Of a stretch of DNA of 64,000 nucleotides, positions 18,121 to 30,379 are shown in pieces. The stretch is from assembly GCA_032622095.1 (NCBI GenBank), contig CP136067.1:1178001-1242000 (forward strand). Reading direction: 5' to 3'. How positions within the stretch are numbered: the first letter of the stretch is position 1; the number at the start of each line of letters is the position of its first letter. The translations under genes were made by a program, and so were the position numbers. The DNA is from Siphonodentalium dalli. Lineage: Eukaryota > Mollusca > Scaphopoda > Gadilida > Siphonodentaliidae. Under the pieces are notes generated by a model that ran no database searches, was not told the origin of the DNA, and worked only from the letters and a program-made list of their open reading frames with translations.

Positions 18121-18940
18121 GTGTCATTTGTTTGTTTCGCAGTTTCGTTTGAACAAAGCGACCACAAATGAAACGCAGCAATGTATTGCATTTACTACAG
18201 TCCGGTTCTTTGATATACACTGTATTTGAAATACTTAAAGGGGTACTGTGCACGAAATCCAGCCAGTTATGGGACCATCTTCATTTATACTCAACAGAAT
18301 ATATGCAACAAATGAATGAATTTGAGCCATATATTAGTGCAAAATACACCCATGTACTCTGTGAACGATGCAAACAACATGGTAATTATAATTAAAAATG
18401 AATAAATGGCTGGATGATGCTCTCCGGTGTCATTTAGATCTTTCCAAAATGTGGGAACATTTTTTAACTATTCAAAATTATCTATTTTGGCTATTTAACT
18501 TTACTTTGGCATGTACGTTCCAAATCTCTTTTCCAAATTTCTGTAAGCCGCTACTGGATCATGCCTCACAAATATTTTATCACGGTGGCCGAGAAAACCT
18601 GTACCTGTACAAATTGGGCAACAGAACCATAAAACATCCCCGTATCTTTAAAATGTCTTACATCTATAATCCTGTTCCATCGTGATATGCATACACCTAT
18701 TTTATACACATATCACGGGAAAAATTACACGTATGACGACAGCATGATCAGCCTTTTTAATATCCTGCATCATTTGTTGACTTGTAGATAGCCGAGAGGT
18801 CACTCTCGGTTACCAGTCGACCCTTCATACTAGTATTTTCCTACTAGTCCGGGGACCGGTGTGGTGCTACGCGCCCAGTTTGAAGTTATTAGGTCTGACA
18901 TCCAATTTGCCATGCTGGCATAAACCATAAAACAAACTTT
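18121..18940. other. Unassigned DNA with two short ORFs
   Basis: Two adjacent plus-strand open frames (18168-18395, 75 codons; 18398-18685, 95 codons) have no recognised motif, and I do not call them genes. The stretch near 18790-18880 has TAGCCGAGAGG, similar to a tRNA-type A box, but no matching B box was found. Confidence 0.35.
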
Positions 18941-21900
18941 CAGGAAACTTCCGCCATGGATGGTTAAAGATGTCCGCTCCGATCAGGAAACTGCCGTCAT
19001 GGATGGTTAAAGATGCCCGCTCCGATCAGGAAGCTCCCGCCATGGAGGGTTAAAGATGCCCGCTCCGATCAGGAAGCTCCCGCCATGGAGGGTTAAAGAT
19101 GCCCGCTCCGATCAGGAAGCTCCCGCCATGGAGGGTTAAAGATGCCCGCTCCGATCAGGAAGCTCCCGCCATGGATGGTTAAAGATGCCCGCTCCGATCA
19201 GGAAGCTCCCGCCATGGAGGGTTAAAGATGTCCGCTCCGATCAGGAAGCTCCCGCCATGGATGGTTAAAGATGCCCGCTCCGATCAGGAAGCTCCCGCCA
19301 TGGAGGGTTAAAGATGTCCACTCCGATCAGGAAGCTCCCGCCATGGATGGTTAAAGATGCCCGCTCCGATCAGGAAGCTCCCGCCATGGAGGGTTAAAGA
19401 TGTCCACTCCGATCAGGAAGCTCCCGCCATGGATGGTTAAAGATGTCCACTCCGATCAGGAAGCTCCCGCCATGGATGGTTAAAGATGCCCACTCCGATC
19501 AGGAAGCTCCCGCCATGGATGGTTAAAGATGCCCTCTCCGATCAGGAAGCTCCCGCCATGGAGGGTTAAAGATGCCCGCTCCGATCAGGAAGCTCCCGCC
19601 ATGGAGGGTTAAAGATGTCCGCTCCGATCAGGAAGCTCCCGTCATGGGTGGTTAAAGATGCCCGCTCCGATCAGGAAGCTCCCGCCATGGAGGGTTAAAG
19701 ATGTCCACTCCGATCAGGAAGCTCCCGCCATGGATGGTTAAAGATGCCCGCTCCGATCAGGAAGCTCCCGCCATGGAGGGTTAAAGATGTCCACTCCGAT
19801 CAGGAAGCTCCCGCCATGGATGGTTAAAGATGCCCACTCCGATCAGGAAGCTCCCGCCATGGAGGGTTAAAGATGCCCGCTCCGATCAGGAAGCTCCCGC
19901 CATGGAGGGTTAAAGATGCCCGCTCCGATCAGGAAGCTCCCGCCATGGATGGTTAAAGATGCCCGCTCCGATCAGGAAGCTCCCGCCATGGATGGTTAAA
20001 GATGCCCGCTCCGATCAGGAAGCTCCCGCCATGGATGGTTAAAGATGCCCGCTCCGATCAGGATGCTCCCGCCATGGAGGGTTAAAGATGCCCGCTCCAA
20101 TCAGGAAGCTCCCGTCATGGATGGTTAAAGATGCCCGCTCCGATCAGGAAGCTCCCGCCATGGATGGTTAAAGATGCCCGCTCCGATCAGGAAGCTCCCA
20201 CCATGGAGGGTTAAAGATGTCCACTCCGATCAGGAAGCTCCCGCCATGGATGGTTAAAGATGCCCGCTCCGACCAGGAAGCTCCCGTCATGGATGGTTAA
20301 AGATGCCCGCTCCGATCAGGAAGCTCCCGCCATGGAGGGTTAAAGATGTCAACTCCGATCAGGAAGCTTCCACCATGGATGGTTAAAGATGCCCGCTCCG
20401 ATCAGGAAGCTCCCGTCATGGAGGGTTAAAGATGCCCGCTCCGATCAGGAAGCTCCCACCATGGATGGTTAAAGATGCCCGCTCCGATCAGGAAGCTCCC
20501 GCCATGGATGGTTAAAGATGCCCGCTCCGATCAGGAAGATTCCGCCATGAAGGGTTAAAGATGCCCACTCCGATCAGGAAGCTCCCGTCATGGAGGGTTA
20601 AAGATGTCCACTCCGATCAGGAAGCTCCCGCCATGGATGGTTAAAGATGTCCACTCCGATCAGGAAGCTCCCGCCATGGAGGGTTAAAGATGTCCGCTCC
20701 GATCAGGAAGCTCCCGCCATGGATGGTTAAAGATGTCCGCTCCGATCAGGAAGCTCCCGCCATGGATGGTTAAAGATACCTACTCTGATAAGGAAGCTCC
20801 CGCCATGGATGGTTAAAGATGTCCACTCCGATCAGGAAGCTCCCGCCATGGATGGTTAAAGATGCCCACTCCGATCAGGAAGCTCCCGCCATGGAGGGTT
20901 AAAGATGTCCGCTCCGATCAGGAAGCTCCCGCCATGGATGGTTAAAGATGCCCGCTCCGATCAGGAAGCTCCCGCCATGGATGGTTAAAGATGCCCACTC
21001 CGACCAGGAAGCTCCCGCCATGGAGGGTTAAAGATGCCTACTCCGATCAGGAAGCTCCCGCCATGGGTGGTTAAAGATGTCCACTCCGATCAGGAAGCTC
21101 CCGCCATGGATGGTTAAAGATGCCCACTCCGATCAGGAAGCTCCCGTCATGGAGGGTTAAAGATGCCCGCTCCAATCAGGAAGCTCCCGCCATGGATGGT
21201 TAAAGATGCCCGCTCCGACCAGGAAGCTCCCGCCATGGAGGGTTAAAGATGCCCACTCCGATCAGGAAGCTCCCGCCATGGAGGGTTAAAGATGCCCGCT
21301 CCGATCAGGAAGCTCCCGTCATGGAGGGTTAAAGATGTCCACTCCGATCAGGAAGCTCCCACCATGGAGGGTTAAAGATGCCCGCTCCGATCAGGAAGCT
21401 CCCACCATGGAGGGTTAAAGATGCCCGCTCCGATCAGGAAGCTCCCGTCATGGAGGGTTAAAGATGTCCACTCCGATCAGGAAGCTCCCGCCATGGATGG
21501 TTAAAGATGCCCGCTCCGACCAGGAAGCTCCCGCCATGGATGGTTAAAGATGTCCGCTCCGATCAGGAAGCTCCCGCCATGGAGGGTTAAAGATGTCCAC
21601 TCCGATCAGGAAGCTCCCACCATGGATGGTTAAAGATGCCCGCTCCGATCAGGAAGCTCCCGCCATGGAGGGTTAAAGATACCCGCTCCGATCAGGAAGC
21701 TCCCGCCATGGATGGTTAAAGATGCCCGCTCCGATCAGGAAGCTCCCGCCATGGAGGGTTAAAGATGCCCGCTCCGATCAGGAAGCTCCCACCATGGAGG
21801 GTTAAAGATGCCCGCTCCGATCAGGAAGCTCCCGTCATGGATGGTTAAAGATGCCCGCTCCGATCAGGAAGCTCCCGTCATGGAGGGTTAAAGATGCCCG

Positions 21901-24530
21901 CTCCGATCAGGAAGCTTCCGCCATGGATGGTTAAAGATGCCCGCTCCGATCAGGAAGCTCCCGCCATGGAGGGTTAAAGATACCCGCTCCGATCAGGAAG
22001 CTTCCGCCATGGATGGTTAAAGATACCCGCTCCGATCAGGAAGCTTCCGCCATGGATGGTTAAAGATGCCCGCTCCGATCAGGAAGCTTCCGTCATGGAT
22101 GGTTAATGATGTCCACTCCGATCAGGAAGCTCCCGCCATGGAGGGTTAAAGATACCCGCTCCGATCAGGAAGCTTCCGCCATGGATGGTTAAAGATACCC
22201 GCTCCGATCAGGAAGCTTCCGCCATGGATGGTTAAAGATGCCCGCTCCGATCAGGAAGCTTCCGTCATGGATGGTTAATGATGTCCACTCCGATCAGGAA
22301 GCTCCCGCCATGGAGGGTTAAAGATACCCGCTCCGATCAGGAAGCTTCCGCCATGGATGGTTAAAGATACCCGCTCCGATCAGGAAGCTTCCGCCATGGA
22401 TGGTTAAAGATGCCCGCTCCGATCAGGAAGCTTCCGTCATGGATGGTTAATGATGTCCACTCCGATCAGGAAGCTCCCGCCATGGAGGGTTAAAGATACC
22501 CGCTCCGATCAGGAAGCTTCCGCCATGGATGGTTAAAGATACCCGCTCCGATCAGGAAGCTTCCGCCATGGATGGTTAAAGATGCCTACTCCGATCAGGA
22601 AGCTTCCGCCATGGATGGTTAAAGATGCCCGCTCCGATCAGGAAGCTCCCACCATGGAGGGTTAAAGATGCCCGCTCCGATCAGGAAGCTCCCACCATGG
22701 ATGGTTAAAGATGCCTACTCCGATCAGGAAGCTTCCGCCATGGATGGTTAAAGATGCCCGCTCCGATCAGGAAGCTCCCGTCATGAAGGGTTAAAGATGT
22801 CCGCTCCAATCAGGAAGCTCCCACCATGGATGGTTAAAGATGCCCGCTCCGACCAGGAAGCTCCCACCATGGAGGGTTAAAGATGCCCGCTCCGATCAGG
22901 AAGCTCCCGTCATGGAGGGTTAAAGATGCCCGCTCCGATCAGGAAGCTCCCACCATGGATGGTTAAAGATGTCCGCTCCGATCAGGAAGCTCCCGCCATG
23001 GAGGGTTAAAGATGCCCGCTCCGATCAGGAAGCTCCCGTCATGGAGGGTTAAAGATGCCCGCTCCGATCAGGAAGCTCCCGCCATGGATGGTTAAAGATG
23101 CCCGCTCCGATCAGGAAGCTCCCGCCATGGAGGGTTAAAGATGCCCGCTCCGATCAGGAAGCTCCCGCCATGGAGGGTTAAAGATGCCCGCTCCGATCAG
23201 GATGCTCCCGCCATGGAGGGTTAAAGATGCCCGCTCCGATCAGGAAGCTCCCACCATGGAGGGTTAAAGATGCCCGCTCCGATCAGGAAGCTCCCGTCAT
23301 GGAGGGTTAAAGATGTCCGCTCCGATCAGGAAGCTCCCGTCATGGAGGGTTAAAGATGCCCGCTCCGATCAGGAAGCTTCCGCCATGGATGGTTAAAGAT
23401 GCCCGCTCCGATCAGGAAGCTCCCGTCATGGAGGGTTAAAGATGCCCGCTCCGATCAGGAAGCTCCCGTCATGGAGGGTTAAAGATGTCCGCTCCGATCA
23501 GGAAGCTCCCGTCATGGAGGGTTAAAGATGCCCGCTCCGATCAGGAAGCTCCCGTCATGGAGGGTTAAAGATGTCCGCTCCGATCAGGAAGCTCCCGCCA
23601 TGGATGGTTAAAGATGCCCGCTCCGATCAGGAAGCTCCCGTCATGGAGGGTTAAAGATGTCCGCTCCGATCAGGAAGCTCCCGTCATGGAGGGTTAAAGA
23701 TGCCCGCTCCGATCAGGAAGCTTCCGCCATGGATGGTTAAAGATGCCCGCTCCGATCAGGAAGCTCCCGTCATGGAGGGTTAAAGATGCCCGCTCCGATC
23801 AGGAAGCTCCCGCCATGGATGGTTAAAGATGCCCGCTCCGATCAGGAAGCTCCCGTCATGGAGGGTTAAAGATGTCCGCTCCGATCAGGAAGCTCCCGCC
23901 ATGGATGGTTAAAGATGCCCGCTCCGATCAGGAAGCTCCCGTCATGGAGGGTTAAAGATGCCCGCTCCGATCAGGAAGCTTCCGCCATGGATGGTTAAAG
24001 ATGCCCGCTCCGATCAGGAAGCTTCCGCCATGGATGGTTAAAGATGCCCGCTCCGATCAGGAAGCTCCCGCCATGGATGGTTAAAGATGTCCGCTCCGAT
24101 CAGGAAGCTCCCGCCATGGATGGTTAAAGATGCCCGCTCCGATCAGGAAGCTTCCGCCATGGATGGTTAAAGATGCCCGCTCCGATCAGGAAGCTTCCGC
24201 CATGGATGGTTAAAGATGCCCGCTCCGATCAGGAAGCTCCCACCATGGAGGGTTAAAGATGCCCGCTCCGATCAGGAAGCTCCCGTCATGAAGGGTTAAA
24301 GATGTCCGCTCCGATCAGGAAGCTCCCGTCATGGAGGGTTAAAGATGTCCACTCCGATCAGGAAGCTCCCGCCATGGATGGTTAAAGATGCCCGCTCCGA
24401 TCAGGAAGCTCCCACCATGGAGGGTTAAAGGTGCCCACTCTGATCAGGAAGCTCCCGCCATGGATGGTTAAAGATGCCCGCTCCGATCAGGAAGCTTCCG
24501 CCATGAAGGGTTAAAGATGCCCACTCCGAT
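18941..24530. repeat. 43-bp minisatellite, about 130 copies
   Basis: A head-to-tail array of a 43-bp unit that can be read GGTTAAAGATGCCCGCTCC followed by GATCAGGAAGCTCCCGCC and ATGGAT or ATGGAG. Units vary at a few fixed positions (GCCCG/GTCCA/GTCCG/ACCCG; CTCCC/CTTCC; GCC/GTC/ACC; GAT/GAG). Since 43 is not a multiple of three and each unit has an in-frame TAA in one phase, the array is not coding. Around 21,960-22,570 four-unit blocks repeat: the rare variant GGTTAATGATGTCC recurs at 22101, 22273 and 22445, that is every 172 bp. The first unit begins TTTCAGGAAACTTCC and the array ends immediately before TTAA (24531). The monomer resembles the ends of the TTAA element at 60441-60696. Confidence 0.95.
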
Positions 24531-25059
24531 TTAACGTCGTTATACCAGAACAATACTTAGACCGTACACACGAGCCCAATAATGTGGGTAGTTCGGGGTC
24601 CACTTTAAAAAGAGGACATTTAATGCGCTTGTATTTATGTCATGGATAATAAAATTCCAATGAAGTCCCTGATAACGAACGGCCTTGCTTCCGTTTCCCA
24701 AAACATGTTGAATAATTAAAGGTTATCATTGATGTTTTGTTAACTATTGTTGAATGTATGACTGGTTGATGGTTTTGTTGAATTTCACAACAATGCCCGG
24801 GTAAGCGGAACATTTGCTTTGGGAATTTGACTACTTTAAGTGTCAAACCCCGACGGGAGTCTTCAAGCTTTTCAACTGTTTCGCAAATGCTCGTTATTTA
24901 TTGTGAATCTGAAAGTCAGCTACTCTGAAACTGAAAACAACACATCTAAACTTAAATTTGAATGGACTATTTAACTATTTGAGCAATTCCGATGTTTATC
25001 GGTCTGATTATTTTTAGAGTGTACCCGGTGAGTGTACCCGGTGAGTGTACCCGGTGAGT
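24531..25059. other. Unique DNA; 13-bp triplet repeat at the end
   Basis: No gene is supported. At 25019-25057 the 13-bp word GTGTACCCGGTGA is repeated three times, followed by GTGTTCGCGGCGTAG. Confidence 0.5.
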
Positions 25060-25690
25060 GTTCGCGGCGTAGAACGAATCGAAACGTTATGTGACATGCG
25101 CTTAGCATGATATATAGTCAGCAATCTGCAACTGATAATGATCTGATAAAAAAAAATTGGCATCTTTTTAACTCTTTCCAAAAAATTATAAATTCTACCT
25201 TTGGCATAAAATGAAATCTTGCTTTTGTGGGTTACGTTCTAAAATTATTTTCAAAATTCCAATAAGCCGCTCCAGGATCCAGCTTCCACCTCAAAATTCA
25301 TGTCATCAGAACGAGGAGCAATTCGTCTGCGAGAAATTGGGACCTTGGTCATCATCATACTTAGCCTCGAATCTTCTTTAATATGCCTAGCAGACAACCT
25401 CCGCTTTCTTTTGACATCTATACATGTATGCAGCATCTTCATTATGTTGGGAAATTATATGACGGATAGGTTGTAAGCCATTATTTCATTCACTATACAC
25501 ACGGAATGGCATTGAGGTTCGTCAGCCAGTGCTCCATTCTGACCTGTTATTGTTATTCCGGAGGGCAAGGTATGATTTTCGTTGACCCGGCCAGATGTGT
25601 TACCTTGTCTGGCGCTAACCAACCTGTATTGGTTAACCCACAAAACGATATGCACGCGGAGAGTATCCGATGAGTGTTCGCGATGTAGTC
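25060..25690 (-). repeat. Inverted partner of the 3939-4865 segment (empty MITE site)
   Basis: The minus strand matches 3939-4290 and continues straight into the match to 4692-4840, with no MITE between. The segment is bounded by related words GTGAGTGTTCGCGGCGTAG (25052) and GATGAGTGTTCGCGATGTAG (25668), which may be remains of what moved it. Confidence 0.8.
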
Positions 25691-25749
25691 GTCATACTGT
25701 GTCTATTCTCAAAGAAAATATGTTATACTGATTCAAATATATCACCAAC

Positions 25750-27270
25750 AATGTGCGATTGACTATTTCGAGTAACAGGAACGGAACGAGGCACAGGAAC
25801 GAGTTCCGAGTAACAGAATGACTATTTCGAGTAACAGGAACGAGGAACAGAGATATAAGCTCACATTTCTCGCGTTTTGCTCTATGTAACGATACATGAT
25901 ATACATCATTCGAAAGGTTAGCATAGCCCTTCATTAATATTGCAACATTTAGACACTAATTTTGCGAACAAAGCGTACACTTGGCCAGGAACGGCGAGCA
26001 TTGAATAAGAAATTAGCTAAAAACGAAAAAATCCGAGTACCGGGAATCAGGAACAGAGATTTAAGCTCACATTTCTCGCGTTTTACGCTTATGTAAAAAT
26101 ACATATTATACATCATTCGAAAGGTTAGCATATCCCCTTCATTAATATTGCAACATTTAGACACTAATATTGCGAACAAAGCGTACATTTGGCCAGGAAC
26201 GGCGAGTGTTGAATAAGAAATTAGCTAAAAACGAAAAAATCCGAGTACCGGGAATCAGGAACAGAGATACAAGCTCACATTTCTCGCGTTTTACGCTATG
26301 TAAAAATACATATTATACATCATTCGAAAGGTTAGCATATCCCCTTCATTAATATTGCAACATTTAGACACTAATATTGCGAACAAAGCGTACATTTGGC
26401 CAGGAACGGCGAGCGTTGAATAAGAAATTAGCTAAAAACTGGAAAAAATCCGACTAACAGGAATCAAGAACAGAGATATAAGCTCACATTTCTCGCGTTT
26501 TACGCTATGTAAAAATACGTATTATACATCATTCGAAAGGGTAGCATATCTCCTTCATTAATATTGCAACATTTAGACACTAATATTGCGAACAAAGCGT
26601 ACATTTGGCCAGGAACGGCGAGTGTTGAATAAGAAATTAGCTAAAAAACTGGAAAAAATCCGACTAACAGGAATCAGGAACAGAGATATAAGCTCATATT
26701 TCTCGCGTTTTACGCTATGTAAAAATACATATTATACATCATTCGAAAGGTTAACATATCCCCTTCATTAATATTGCACCAATTAGACACCAATGTTGGG
26801 AACAAATCGTACAATTGGCCAGGAACGGCGAGCGTTGAATAAGAAATTAGCTAAAAACTGGAAAAAATCCGACTAACAGGAATCAAGAACAGAGATATAA
26901 GCTTACATTTCTCGCGTTTTACGCTATGTAAAAATACATATTATACATCATTCGAAAGGTTAGCATATCCCCTTCATTAATATTGCAACATTTAGACACT
27001 TATATTGCGAACAAAGCGTACATTTGACCAGGAACGGCGAGCGTTGAATAAGAAATTAGCTAAAAACTGGAAAAAAATCCGACTAACAGGAATCAGGAAC
27101 AGAGATATAAGCTCACATTTCTCGCGTTTTACGCTATGTAAAAATACATATTATACATCATTCGAAAGGTTAGCATCTCCCCTTCGTTAATATTGCAACA
27201 TTTAGATATTACTTTTGCAAACAAAGCGTACAATTGGCCAGGAACGGTGAGCGTTGAATCAGAAATTAGC
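25750..27270. repeat. ~209-bp satellite, seven clear copies
   Basis: The landmark CATTCGAAAGG occurs at 25907, 26114, 26321, 26530, 26740, 26949 and 27159, a step of 207-210 bp. Units contain TCTCGCGTTTTACGCTATG, TTCATTAATATTGCAACATT and GGCCAGGAACGGCGAG. Several units hold a ~60-codon open frame without a proper ATG; because neighbouring unit lengths differ by 1-3 bp, these are taken as chance. Confidence 0.92.
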
Positions 27271-27870
27271 ACCCCGAAGAACGTACGTAACTTATTCTTC
27301 TCACGAATTACGCAACGTCACTGCCAAGTATTTACAGAAATAGAAAGAGTATCATTCACTATATTCATTTCTGTCGCATAAAATGCTTTTTGTGCAATAA
27401 AGTTCAGACAAAGTGTGAAAATGATTGATATCTTTTAGGCGAAATCTTAGATTCCCCGGACAAATATTTTATCTATATATAGGATATATGGCGCAGCCAA
27501 TCAGAAAATACAGTAGGCGGGGTTATCTCAAACCAGGAATAGGAACAGATTATGGTACGAATTGACGAATTTGAAGTAACAGGAACGAGAACGAGACCAT
27601 TTCGAAAGAACATCTGGAACGGTATATGTCAAGACACAGGCTCAGCTCTCGGTTTCCTGTTCAAAGCATCCACCACAAGATACAAGAAAGTGAACACAAA
27701 AAAAGTCCAAAATTGCTCCTTTTTTCTTCTTATGTACGCAATAAAGGCAAAAATATGAGGGGTGAAGGAAAGGGCCTATTGGCCCTTTCGATCATCCGGG
27801 GGTTACAACACCCCCCTCCCAATCACACACTTCACAATTATTTAAAGAACAGGAACAACTTATGGTGAAG
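27271..27870. other. No gene seen; small hairpin
   Basis: A short inverted repeat GAAAGGGCCTATTGGCCCTTTC lies near 27768-27790 and a GGGGGTTACAACACCCCC stem near 27797. Nothing else is supported. Confidence 0.45.
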
Positions 27871-28230
27871 CAGCGACTATTTGGAGTAACAGGAATGAGG
27901 AACAAAGCTCAAATGTATCACGCTTTAAGCTATGAAACAATACATATTATACATCATTCGAAAGCAATGCAACCTTCCTTCTTTAATATTACAACATTTA
28001 AACACTACTATTGAGAACTATGCGTATATCTGGCCACGAACATCGAGCTGTGAATCGGAAATTAGCAAAACGTTAACTTTTTCCGAGTAACAGAGATATA
28101 AACTTAATGTTCTCGCGTTTTACGCAATCAAAAAATACTCTTTATACACCAGTCGAAAACATGGCCTCTCCACTTCATGAATATTGCAACAGTGAAACGA
28201 TACTTATGAGAACTATGCGAATAATTGGGC
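27871..28230. repeat. Degenerate copies of the ~209-bp satellite
   Basis: The CATCATTCGAAAG word at about 27952 and CACCAGTCGAAAAC at about 28148 mark two diverged units with the TTAATATTACAACATTTA and TCTCGCGTTTTACGC blocks. Another fragment of the same family (GACTATTTCGAGTAACAGGA) lies at about 28936. Confidence 0.7.
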
Positions 28231-28298
28231 TAGGAATTGAAAATCGTATGATGGAGAAGCTCATCCTATGATTGCAATAAAATAAAAAAACATCCATT

Positions 28299-28505
28299 AC
28301 CCTGCAGGGAGCCCCACACATATATAGAAGCATATAGAAGAGTGTCGTCTGCTCATGTTTGTCTGGGGCTCTGTGTGGGTGAAATTATAAAATTGTTAAA
28401 GAATGCAAGAAAAAATTATTAAAATTTGTTAGGCCAATGCACTCTCTTATATGTGCGAGGCGACCTATGGTCGACTCGCATATATAAGAGAATGCATCGG
28501 CACAG
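28299..28505. mobile_element. Hybrid hairpin pair: 82-bp hairpin, spacer, 69-bp hairpin
   Basis: The 82-bp hairpin (28299-28380) is the reverse-oriented match of 3443-3524. It is followed by the AT-rich spacer words AAATTATAAAATTGTTAAAG typical of the 392-bp MITE and then the 69-bp hairpin (28433-28501). Half of an AACCCATAGAGAGCC-type hairpin follows at 28645-28690. No TTAA flank is evident. Confidence 0.72.
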
Positions 28506-28713
28506 GGTAAAAATATTGAATCTCAGAATGTGTGGATGCTCCACTAAGTGTTACGGGTATGTATGAACAACCTGAACAGACCAGGGCTCGTATACACACA
28601 CTGGGTTTATTGTATAAACCGGGTAGTTTAGTTAGTAGCGGCTGAACCCATAGAGAGCCCCCACATAGACTGGAGCAGACGACACAAGCCTGCAAATAGC
28701 GTGCCTGTCATTT

Positions 28714-28806
28714 GCAGAATGAGGTCCCCAGAGGGTGAATTTAGTGATGCTATCCCGCAAAGCGGGCTAGCATCACCGAATTCACCTTCTGGAGACCTCA
28801 TTCTGC
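28714..28806. repeat. 93-bp hairpin
   Basis: Arms GCAGAATGAGGTC and GACCTCATTCTGC enclose a second stem GGTGAATT...AATTCACC and an apex GCTATCCCGCAAAGCGGGCTAGC. Only a few mismatches. Confidence 0.8.
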
Positions 28807-29436
28807 TTAGGCCTCATCTTCTGGGAAGTTTCTATAGTATCAAATTAACATTGTTTTCCCTTCTGGGAAGTTTCTATATCCCCTAATTTGCAGCAGATAA
28901 AATGCCTGTAGCATTTACGACACATTGTTGGGATTGACTATTTCGAGTAACAGGAACGGAACGAGGAACAGGAACGAGGGATAACCATCGATGGTCAACA
29001 GGTTCTGCATGCTAGGATGATATGACAAGCGGGCCATATAAACGACACAAACAAGTCCTCACAATTATCCTGAAATTCAATCAAATCATCTGGTGTTTCT
29101 CGATTATAGGGCCCTGCGAATCGGGATTTTCATTTCGAATCGAATCTCGAATCGAATCAGTCAAATGATTCCGAAATGCATCGGATCTCGAATCGAATCA
29201 TTACATCAGTCGTATAAATAGGAGGCGCATGTATCACTTGACTGTCAATTGCAACCGTATGAGAAAAGACGATACTCTACGTTTGTCGGATACAATTTTT
29301 TTGTACATACAGTTGTTACTTCCCTGTCCCTATTCTGTTTTCTATATTTCTGAATGTTCCGCCAGATGATCTTGTATTGTCCTCTTGTTGTGTGTCCGGA
29401 TTACTCCTTTGGTAGGGCACCGGTAGTTTTGATTTG
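28807..29436. other. Low-complexity and unassigned DNA
   Basis: CTTCTGGGAAGTTTCTATA is repeated at 28818 and 28860. A CGAATCGAATC-rich stretch lies at 29138-29200. No gene is supported. Confidence 0.45.
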
Positions 29437-29824
29437 GGCCACTACTGACTACAATAATGCTCACGATGTTAAGGGTTTGGATACTCACGTTGCTAGTGAA
29501 GAGAATCACACTAGGTTAATTGATGAAAATTCACTGAAAATTCTAAACGTGTGTGGGCTTGAAAAAAGAGACATGTTAGTATTCAATGTATAGAATGCAG
29601 AATAGCCCATTTTATACATCAACCACAACTTGTAAGAGATTGCAGGACACGCTGGACAATATCCCTGGGACAATATTTACCATTTTCCAAATTTTGGAGG
29701 CCATTTTGGCAGCCATTTTGAGCCAAAGTAGGAATTTTGGTTTCAGTGAGTTGGAATATTGATAGGTAATGATATGCCATTTATATTACAAAGTTATGTT
29801 CATTTCTTGTTGAAATGTGACTAT
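29437..29824 (+). repeat. Direct repeat, left copy (flanks SGNH remnant)
   Basis: It shares ACAATAATGCTCACGATG, GATACTCACGTTGCTAGTG and GAATATTGATAGGTAATG with 31468-31818 in the same order and orientation. The left copy is about 40 bp longer. A 79-codon frame runs into it, but the right copy has lost it by deletions. Confidence 0.82.
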
Positions 29825-30379
29825 AATCCCAGGATCGTCTGGTCAATTTTGGTCCCAATCCATTCCTAACTTGTGAGGTCAGTTTGCCCATAATTCCCCT
29901 CCCCCGATAAAAAAACTCACAAACTGGAATTATAGAATGAAATTCAATTAAACGCAATTGCTATGGGAATTTAAGAAGCCCGTGCACCATTCCACTTGAA
30001 ATACTATATTTGACAATAAATGAGTTTGAAAAAACTATTACATGTACATTTTTACCAAATTCTGATTAAAATGTCCATGTGCATTGTATATGTGACCTGT
30101 CTGTAAATGATGTACTCAAACGATTATCTACCCAAACCATCGCGCGCGACGACGAAGCGACCCAGTCGCATTCGGTGTGAATATAAAAATTGCGCGCTTT
30201 GAATCGATACGGTGGACAGAAAACGGTCGTTAAAATCGCGCCCTGTGTGGATTGACCCTTATATCTGCGAGTTCGCTAATAACTCCTTTCAACACGTCAG
30301 GGTGACGGACGGCTTACACAATAATCACAGACGGTTCACCACTGCTTTTAGTATATCCTGAGTATTCTGTGTTTGAATC
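29825..30379. other. No gene seen
   Basis: AT-rich DNA turning GC-richer with CGCGCG words at about 30141-30200. It could include the upstream part of the decayed element that follows. Confidence 0.4.

Noticed and set aside
18785-18900. tRNA or tRNA-derived SINE head
   Set aside because: An A-box-like TAGCCGAGAGG is present, but no B box (GGTTCGANTCC) follows at a proper distance and no cloverleaf could be drawn.
18941-24530. CRISPR array
   Set aside because: There are no unique spacers: units of 43 bp follow one another directly with small variants, and the context is an animal genome.
26170-27190. Repeated ~60-codon ORFs starting MRTKRTF
   Set aside because: They are part of the ~209-bp satellite, use TTG as start, and sit in units whose lengths differ by non-multiples of three.
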